Of a stretch of DNA of 7,273 nt, positions 1-3,946 are shown one piece after another (positions within the stretch are counted from its first letter, which is position 1; every line of letters begins with the position of its first letter). The notes below the pieces were generated by a model. That model had not been told where the DNA came from. It searched no databases and saw nothing but the letters and a program-made list of their open reading frames with translations. The stretch spans positions 1-7,273 of the forward strand of contig JAKONS010000305.1 of NCBI GenBank assembly GCA_022701845.1, in the 5' to 3' direction. The stretch comes from Burkholderiaceae bacterium. GTDB taxonomy: Bacteria > Pseudomonadota > Gammaproteobacteria > Burkholderiales > Burkholderiaceae. The position numbers and the translations under genes are program-made.

Positions 1-335
1 AGGCGCACCGGTCCGCTTTCCGCGGGTCGGACGGACCAGGATTGGCGGTCGAAGGTCATGGCGGGGGATGTGCCGACAGTGAAAAAATCTCGAGCACTTC
101 ATACTATTCCTTACCAGTGCAATAAGGGCCACCCTTCTTCACAGGCGCGACACGCTGCAGCGGAATTGCGGAAACTTCCGAGACTGGTATCGGAAATTTC
201 TGCATGAAAACCGGCATTTCGTATAGCCGGCAAGGTTGGATTCCGATTGCGCAGCCATTGCGCATAAGCGTAATTTCATGGTGCTGGGCGGCTGCTTCCA
301 GCCCCTCGCAGGCAGCCTGAATTCAAAGGACCGCC
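1..335. other. Upstream region of fnr; no confident gene
   Basis: No convincing gene is visible here. On the + strand, the frame starting at base 1 is open from the window edge to a TGA at 205-207, about 68 codons. It includes a short stretch reading IPYQCNKGH, but I recognise no family and see no good start with a ribosome site (a GTG at 79 is possible). A second frame is open from base 2 to a TGA at 80-82. Either could be the tail of a gene entering from the left, or chance. The rest holds small inverted repeats (CCGGC...GCCGG near 213-232 and CGGAA-AC-TTCCG near 168-179) and a direct repeat described separately. No TTGA-N6-TCAA box and no strong sigma70 promoter was found upstream of fnr. 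Confidence 0.4.
246..264 (+). repeat. Direct repeat ATTGCGCA x2, 11-bp period
   Basis: Two perfect copies of ATTGCGCA lie at 246-253 and 257-264, separated by GCC. Their starts are 11 bp apart, about one helical turn, so a protein bound to both would sit on one face of the DNA. They end about 70 bp before the fnr start codon, where an fnr promoter would be expected. Function is inferred only from position, and an 8-bp repeat can arise by chance. Confidence 0.4.
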
Positions 336-1079
336 ATGAAGTCTTCGCTCGCATTCCCGATCACGTCAGCGTCCGGATCGTGCACGAACTGCCGGGGCCG
401 CAACCTGTGCCTGGCTGGCAACGCGACCCCGGACGAGCAGGAGGTGGTGGACGCACTGAGAGGACGGATCAGGAACATCCCGAGTGGCGGCTGTGTTTTT
501 CATACCGGCGAGAAATTCCGCGCGCTATACGCGGTGCGTCAAGGCTGGCTCAAGCTCGTATCGCTCTCCGAGGACGGCAGTGAGCATGTGCTGGGCTTCG
601 CCCTACCCGGTGCGCTTCTCGGGCTGGACGCGATCGCAGGTGATCGGCACATAGTCGAGGCCCGTGCACTTGAAGACGCGCAGGTGTGCCAACTCATGTT
701 CGGAGAGCTCGAAGTGCTGGGCGGTACTTGTCCAAGCTTGATGCGCCGCGTAATGCGGTCTTTCAGCGAGGAACTCGTGCGTGAGCAGGCCGCGATGTTG
801 GTGCTGGGAAGCCTCCGCGCGTCAAGAAAAGTGGCGGCATTCCTCCTGGACCTGATCGAAAAACTAGACCGGCTTGGCTTGGTCACGCACGAAGTCTGTC
901 TACGCATGAGCCGCGAAGACATCGGCAGCTACCTGGGTCTGACCTTGGAGACCGTCAGCCGGACGTTTTCGGCCATGCACCGTCATGGAGTTCTCGAAGT
1001 CCACCAGAAGCGCTTGCTCATCCACGACCTGCAAAAACTTCGACGACTAGCCGGCAGGTCGATGGAGCAGGAGACGTAG
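336..1079 (+). CDS. fnr: FNR-type [4Fe-4S] oxygen-sensing transcriptional regulator (Crp/Fnr family)
   Basis: The 247-residue product is a Crp/Fnr-family DNA-binding regulator of the oxygen-sensing FNR class. N-terminal cysteines C16, C19 and C25 follow the C-x2-C-x5-C spacing of E. coli FNR C20/C23/C29. C118, in the segment ALEDAQVCQLMF, aligns with the fourth cluster ligand C122. A cyclic-nucleotide-like beta barrel (about 45-125) is followed by the dimerisation helix (about 133-158) and a winged helix (about 165-230). The recognition helix reads LTLETVSR, with E205, S208 and R209 matching the E. coli residues that read TTGAT. Known FNRs dimerise when the cluster is intact under low oxygen and activate target promoters. 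The start is supported by AAAGGA at 325-330. The gene is convergent with the hemerythrin gene, and the three neighbouring units carry FNR-type boxes. It could be a main Fnr/Anr or an accessory paralogue; a cysteine-less Dnr-type NO sensor is excluded. Confidence 0.93.
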   Translation: MKSSLAFPITSASGSCTNCRGRNLCLAGNATPDEQEVVDALRGRIRNIPSGGCVFHTGEKFRALYAVRQGWLKLVSLSEDGSEHVLGFALPGALLGLDAIAGDRHIVEARALEDAQVCQLMFGELEVLGGTCPSLMRRVMRSFSEELVREQAAMLVLGSLRASRKVAAFLLDLIEKLDRLGLVTHEVCLRMSREDIGSYLGLTLETVSRTFSAMHRHGVLEVHQKRLLIHDLQKLRRLAGRSMEQET

Positions 1080-1138
1080 CGCGCCTCGCGTGGACATCGA
1101 CGCTCGTAGCCCGTTCCGAGCCAGCCTTCCTCTTCAAG

Positions 1139-1165
1139 CCGGCAGGCAATCAGGTTGCATGCCGG
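1139..1165. terminator. Hairpin between convergent fnr and hemerythrin genes
   Basis: An interrupted inverted repeat lies in the 130-bp gap between two convergent genes. CCGGCA (1139-1144) pairs with TGCCGG (1160-1165), and GCAA (1146-1149) pairs with TTGC (1155-1158). There is a G/A mismatch between the two stems and a 5-nt loop TCAGG. The position suits a bidirectional terminator, but neither side is followed by a T tract, so it may instead act as a 3'-end stabilising hairpin. Confidence 0.45.
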
Positions 1166-1209
1166 ACGCGGCTCACTGCAATCACTCCACGCCCACAGCG
1201 CCGAATGCC

Positions 1210-1815
1210 CTACCAGCGCCCGGCATGTGGTGGCGTGAACCCGCTGGCGAGTCTGACGCCAGCCGCCCCGCTGCAGAAACGCCACAACAGGTCCTGGTAG
1301 TCGCCAGAGGTGTCAGCGCATCGCGCAGGCTCGCCATCCCTGCGAAAAGTTGCATCGATCTCTTCCCAGTCCTCAGCGGCGAGCGCCGCCTCCGCGGTCG
1401 GCAGAACATGGCGCTCCTCCACATCCATGTGGGCGAAATAGCCGTCGATGAAGCGCGCGATCGCGGTGTCGAAGCCTAAGCGTCGGGCACGACCTACCAT
1501 TTCGAAGGCCAGCATCGAATGCTCGACCTCCAGAAGGTTTTCTTTGTTGCGCTGATGGCTCGACTCGAGCCGATCGAGTGTGTGCTGCAGGTCGGGTGCC
1601 CTGGCACGCAGCGTCGGAAACAACAGACGTGACTCCCGCCGGTGGTGGTGCTTTTCGGCGAACTCGTCGACATAGAAAAGCATCATGCGCAGGCCGTCGA
1701 AATCCGGCAGCCGGTTGCGTGCGTGCTGATCTGCCAAATCGATACGCAACCGCATCAGTACAGCCTTGATGGCGGAATGCTCGGCCTTCAGGATCTCGGT
1801 AACTTCGTGGGTCAT
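1210..1815 (-). CDS. Hemerythrin HHE cation-binding domain protein
   Basis: The 201-residue product is a cytosolic four-helix-bundle protein of the hemerythrin HHE family, which binds a non-haem di-iron centre and is linked to O2, NO or iron handling. The ligand pattern is complete: H13 on helix 1 (ILKAEH), H57-x3-E61 (HHHRRES, then LFP), H87 (SSHQRNKEN) and H129-x3-E133 (HMDVEERHVLP). It lacks the N-terminal ScdA-type domain of the YtfE/DnrN iron-sulfur repair proteins. After residue 150 there is a tail of about 50 residues with C166 and C181 and no recognised fold. The ATG at 1815 is preferred over an upstream ATG at 1965 because AGGAG lies 5 nt before it and the HHE domain starts right there. 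The extra residues of the longer form look non-coding and would cover the FNR-type box. Its promoter region faces usp, and an FNR-like box lies about 100 bp upstream. Confidence 0.88.
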   Translation of the reverse strand: MTHEVTEILKAEHSAIKAVLMRLRIDLADQHARNRLPDFDGLRMMLFYVDEFAEKHHHRRESRLLFPTLRARAPDLQHTLDRLESSHQRNKENLLEVEHSMLAFEMVGRARRLGFDTAIARFIDGYFAHMDVEERHVLPTAEAALAAEDWEEIDATFRRDGEPARCADTSGDYQDLLWRFCSGAAGVRLASGFTPPHAGRW

Positions 1816-1883
1816 AGCGCTCCTGTTCGCCCCTGCAGGCCTTGCGGTACACGTGCGAATTCGACATTCGATTGCCTTGGTGA

Positions 1884-1925
1884 ACCCTATCCAAACAGCA
1901 CGGCAGCGCCTTTGAGCAATGTCAA
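1884..1925 (-). promoter_or_regulatory. Putative FNR-activated promoter for the hemerythrin gene
   Basis: TTGAGCAATGTCAA at 1912-1925 has the TTGA-N6-TCAA core of FNR/ANR boxes, but positions 5 and 10 differ from TTGAT-N4-ATCAA. Reading leftward on the - strand, TAGGGT (1889 to 1884) keeps the T, A and final T of a -10 hexamer. Its centre is 32 bp from the box centre, the class II (-41.5) arrangement. A start near 1877 would give a leader of about 62 nt to the ATG at 1815. The box is symmetric and could also act toward usp from a more distant position. Confidence 0.55.
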
Positions 1926-2041
1926 TCTCCGCTCGCGTTTCGCCACGCCTGATCCATCGCATCAATGCGGGCGCCTATGGTCAGGTGTGCGGGCAGGCCA
2001 TGGTGTTCAGCACCGACTGGAACCACCGCATGTGGCGTGGA

Positions 2042-2083
2042 TTGATACCCGTCAATCGGATTGCGGCATGCCGCCTACAGACT
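2042..2083 (+). promoter_or_regulatory. Putative FNR-activated promoter for the universal stress protein gene
   Basis: TTGATACCCGTCAA at 2042-2055 matches the FNR/ANR consensus TTGAT-N4-ATCAA at nine of ten defined bases. It is the best box in the window. At the distance expected for a -41.5 site (about 2076-2083) the sequence is TACAGACT, a weak -10. Activator-dependent promoters often have poor core elements. The inferred start near 2090 leaves a leader of about 26 nt before the ATG at 2116. A 12-bp palindrome, GCGGCATGCCGC (2063-2074), sits between box and -10 and could bind a second regulator. Confidence 0.65.
2063..2074. repeat. 12-bp perfect palindrome in the usp promoter
   Basis: GCGGCATGCCGC is a perfect palindrome between the FNR-type box and the inferred -10 of usp. 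It may be an operator or a chance GC-rich palindrome. No protein family is recognised for it. Confidence 0.4.
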
Positions 2084-2115
2084 GGCATTCCGAACCCGCT
2101 CTGGTGGAGATAGTC

Positions 2116-2646
2116 ATGTACCAACGAATCCTTGTGCCGGTGGACGGCAGTGAAACCTCCAACCGCGGCCTCGACGAAGCCATTTCGCTGGCCCGCGTGA
2201 CCGGGGGACGCATTCGCCTGCTGCATGTCGTCGACGTCATGCCCTGCGGGTACGTGATGGAGACCTGCAGCGACTGTCACGTCGATCGGCTGGCCGCGCT
2301 GAGTGAAGAAGGCCGAAAGCTGCTCGAAACCGCCCAGACCAGAGCGGCGGACGCTTGCGTGCCGGCAGAGGCCGTGCTGCACGAGGACCTTCAACGCCGG
2401 TTTATCGAGTGTGTGTCGGAGGAGATCAAAAGCTGGAATGCCGACCTTGTCGTCATCGGAACCCATGGCCGCCAGGGCGTGAGACGCCTACTGCTGGGCA
2501 GTGACGCCGACCGCATCGTTCGTAGTGCCCAGGTACCTGTGCTGCTGGTACGCCTGGCCCGCGTCGTACCCGCCGCGACGGTGGTCGACGAATCCCGAAC
2601 GGTGCATGTGCACCTGCCGTCGGCCGCACTGTCTATCGAACGCTGA
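2116..2646 (+). CDS. Universal stress protein (UspA family), ATP-binding type
   Basis: The 176-residue product has a single Usp domain (about 1-146), a Rossmann-like alpha/beta fold that usually dimerises in the cytosol and supports survival under starvation, low oxygen or other stress. It opens with the typical strand YQRILVPVDGSE, and D10 is the usual acidic nucleotide contact. The ATP motif G-x2-G-x9-G-S/T is complete as G115, G118, G128 and S129, followed by VPVLLV. Two features are less usual: a C51-x2-C54-H motif in the loop after the second strand, plus C44, C81 and C99; and a tail of about 30 residues beyond the family's normal 140-150 length. The ATG at 2116 is supported by GGAGA at 2106-2110 and the fold's first strand; the frame runs open far upstream but with no Usp-like sequence. 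An FNR-type box lies 67 bp upstream (centre to ATG), and a hairpin covers its stop codon. Confidence 0.92.
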   Translation: MYQRILVPVDGSETSNRGLDEAISLARVTGGRIRLLHVVDVMPCGYVMETCSDCHVDRLAALSEEGRKLLETAQTRAADACVPAEAVLHEDLQRRFIECVSEEIKSWNADLVVIGTHGRQGVRRLLLGSDADRIVRSAQVPVLLVRLARVVPAATVVDESRTVHVHLPSAALSIER

Positions 2647-2657
2647 ATCGATAGACA
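2630..2657. repeat. 10-bp-stem hairpin over the usp stop codon
   Basis: TGTCTATCGA (2630-2639) and TCGATAGACA (2648-2657) form a perfect 10-bp inverted repeat with an 8-nt loop. The loop contains the usp TGA at 2644-2646. No T tract follows, so it is not a classic intrinsic terminator. It may stabilise the usp message, limit read-through into the next genes, or serve as an operator. Confidence 0.55.
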
Positions 2658-2773
2658 CAGTCCCGGTCGCATCGACGACTTTGATCATCAACCCTGACGC
2701 GCTGACCGACTGGCGCACGTTGCAGGCCGCCGAGGCCGCTGCACCAGATGTTTGCAGCTCATCAAGGGCGGTT

Positions 2774-2815
2774 TTGACGACTGTCAATTACCAGCAGAAA
2801 CGGGGCGCCTATCGT
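2774..2815 (+). promoter_or_regulatory. Putative FNR-activated promoter for the YflT-like/Hsp20 operon
   Basis: TTGACGACTGTCAA at 2774-2787 is a fully symmetric TTGAC-N4-GTCAA box with the FNR/ANR core. TATCGT at 2810-2815 matches four of six -10 bases. Its centre lies exactly 32 bp from the box centre, as in class II FNR promoters. The expected start near 2822 would give a leader of about 35 nt to the ATG at 2857. Confidence 0.62.
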
Positions 2816-2856
2816 GGGGCCAAGGCAATTTCGCCTTCTCGATCGAGGAAGCTGCG

Positions 2857-3408
2857 ATGCAAAAGCCATCCGAAACCCGGTATGTCGATCCTGTCATCGC
2901 TGTCCATTCGAACCACCGTGACGCTGCAGCGATGGTGAAGACTCTCGGCACCGCAGGGTTCGACATGAGAACCCTCTCCATCGTAGGCAAGGGCTACGAA
3001 ACCGAAGAACATGCGCTGGGCTTCATCAGCGCCACCGAACGGATCGTGACCTGGGGCGCGACGGGTGGATTCTGGGGAGCGATTTGGGGCCTGCTGGCAG
3101 CTTCAGGCATCTTTGTCCTACCGCCCCTAGAACTCGTGGCCGGTGCCGGTCCGTTCCTATCGACGCTTGTGGCCGCCTTGGAGGGTGCCATTGCCGTCGG
3201 GGGCCTATCGGCGATGGCAGCTGCACTCGTCAGCCTGTGCATGCCCAAGCAGCAAGCCATTCGGTATGAGGTCGATATCAAGGCAAAGCGCTACTTGGTA
3301 TTGGTGCAGGGCAGTGCCGCAGATGTCGCGAGAGCTCGTGCCATGTGGCAGCTGGTTCAAACAGCTTCGCCGGACCCGTGTTCGCTCGGTAAGGAGTTCG
3401 CACCATGA
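2857..3408 (+). CDS. YflT/general-stress-17M-like small membrane protein
   Basis: The 183-residue protein has an N-terminal domain (about 10-60) resembling the general stress protein 17M/YflT domain: a strand (VIAVHSN), a helix (DAAAMVKTLGTAGF), a strand (RTLSIVGKG) and an acidic loop. Two hydrophobic, glycine-rich segments follow (about 66-88 with GGFWGAIWGLL, and about 93-127 with EGAIAVGGLSAMAAAL). They probably form a membrane hairpin packed through small residues. A soluble C-terminal strand-helix unit (about 134-166) ends it. The biochemical role of this family is unknown; it occurs with stress proteins in proteobacteria. The ATG at 2857 is chosen because GAGGAAG lies just upstream and the domain begins there; an in-frame ATG at 2752 would place the FNR-type box inside the gene. 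The TGA overlaps the next gene's ATG, so the two are co-translated. The family call rests on recognition by eye and the membrane segments are clearer than the domain name. Confidence 0.72.
   Translation: MQKPSETRYVDPVIAVHSNHRDAAAMVKTLGTAGFDMRTLSIVGKGYETEEHALGFISATERIVTWGATGGFWGAIWGLLAASGIFVLPPLELVAGAGPFLSTLVAALEGAIAVGGLSAMAAALVSLCMPKQQAIRYEVDIKAKRYLVLVQGSAADVARARAMWQLVQTASPDPCSLGKEFAP
3391..3396 (+). promoter_or_regulatory. Strong internal ribosome binding site AAGGAG
   Basis: AAGGAG lies 8 nt before the ATG at 3405, inside the end of the preceding gene. The ATGA overlap at 3405-3408 combines the start of one gene with the stop of the other, so translation is probably coupled while retaining its own strong ribosome site. 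Confidence 0.8.
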
Positions 3409-3866
3409 AAGCCGTCAAACTTCCCCGCCGCCTGCGGTGGCACACCCGTAAACCGGCACGCGCGAGCACGTCCTCCGATGCGTCCCCGGTACGCCTTGAG
3501 GTCGAGGGAAATACGTGCGGCATGCGCCTCCGCATCACAGAAGACCGGGAAAGCTATGGCGTGATGGCCGAATTCGCTCACGACGCGACATGCTTTGCCG
3601 TGGAGTTGGACGGGAACCGGGTGCTCATCGAAATGCGAAAGCGCAGTGCGAAGCGATTACGCCAGGATAGTGCAGCGCCGACGCTGATTCCACTGCAGAT
3701 CCCGGACGTCTGCTGCCTGGGTCAGTTGTCGCTGGCATTTCCAACCGCCATCAATGCGGCCGCGTCGCGTGGTGAATATGCTGCCGGTCTGTTGCACCTG
3801 CGTTTGGGCAAAGGAACGACAGCGGGCTCACAGCCAATTTGTGCAGCGAAGGCGCCGAAGCCATAG
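3405..3866 (+). CDS. Diverged Hsp20/alpha-crystallin-domain protein
   Basis: The 153-residue product has a basic, low-complexity N-terminus (about 1-30, many R/K/S) and then what looks like a diverged alpha-crystallin domain (about 48-137). Residues 51-77 follow the Hsp20 pattern of a strand, a helix-like turn, then VELDGNRVLIEM, as in the V-x-G-x-L-x-I strand. Residues 107-136 match the closing strands: SLAFPTAIN corresponds to F-x-LP-x-x-V, and AAGLLHLRLGK corresponds to A-x-x-x-G-x-L-x-x-x-L-K, with G128 and L130 at the conserved positions. Small heat-shock proteins hold unfolding proteins without ATP. Departures are the absence of the C-terminal I-x-I/V oligomerisation motif and cysteines at 38, 63, 103, 104 and 146. 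It is the second gene of a two-gene unit behind an FNR-type box. If the Hsp20 reading is wrong, it is an unrecognised stress-island protein. Confidence 0.6.
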   Translation: MKAVKLPRRLRWHTRKPARASTSSDASPVRLEVEGNTCGMRLRITEDRESYGVMAEFAHDATCFAVELDGNRVLIEMRKRSAKRLRQDSAAPTLIPLQIPDVCCLGQLSLAFPTAINAAASRGEYAAGLLHLRLGKGTTAGSQPICAAKAPKP

Positions 3867-3932
3867 GCTTGAACACCAAGATATGAACTGACTGACCGGC
3901 CCACCTACAGGCGGCGCGGCGGTCGCCTCCGC

Positions 3933-3946
3933 ACCTATCGATAGGT
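3933..3946. repeat. 14-bp perfect palindrome over the stop codon of the outer-membrane gene
   Basis: ACCTATCGATAGGT is a perfect palindrome containing the TAG stop (3937 to 3935 on the - strand). It shares the CTATCGA/TCGATAG arms with the hairpin at the usp stop codon, but here without a loop. It lies in the 68-bp gap between two convergent genes where no T-tract terminator was found. Confidence 0.45.

Noticed and set aside
1816..1965. N-terminal extension of the hemerythrin protein to an ATG at 1965
   Set aside because: The extra 50 residues resemble no domain and would cover the promoter; AGGAG sits correctly before the ATG at 1815.
1642..2115. Long in-frame extension upstream of the universal stress protein (ATG at 1642)
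   Set aside because: It would run antisense through the hemerythrin gene and over both FNR-type boxes, has no Usp-like content, and a good ribosome site plus the fold's first strand fix the start at 2116.
2681..2691. TTGATCATCAA as an additional FNR box
   Set aside because: The two half-sites are separated by one base at most rather than four, so the geometry does not fit an FNR dimer.
2709..2724. TGGC...TTGC sequence as a sigma54 promoter
   Set aside because: The GG and GC dinucleotides are 8 bp apart instead of 10, and no sigma54 activator is nearby.
2501..2938. Open frame overlapping the end of usp and the following gap as a small gene
   Set aside because: No ribosome site at a credible start, no recognisable content, and it would run through the FNR-type box and into the next gene out of frame.
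3405..3418. ATGA-N6-TCAA at the start of the Hsp20-like gene as an FNR box
   Set aside because: The first half-site lacks the TTGA core and lies on the start codon inside an operon; it is best explained by coding sequence.
3867..3934. Intrinsic terminator between the Hsp20-like and outer-membrane genes
   Set aside because: The GC-rich stretch near 3911-3930 does not fold into a clean stem with a following T tract on either strand.
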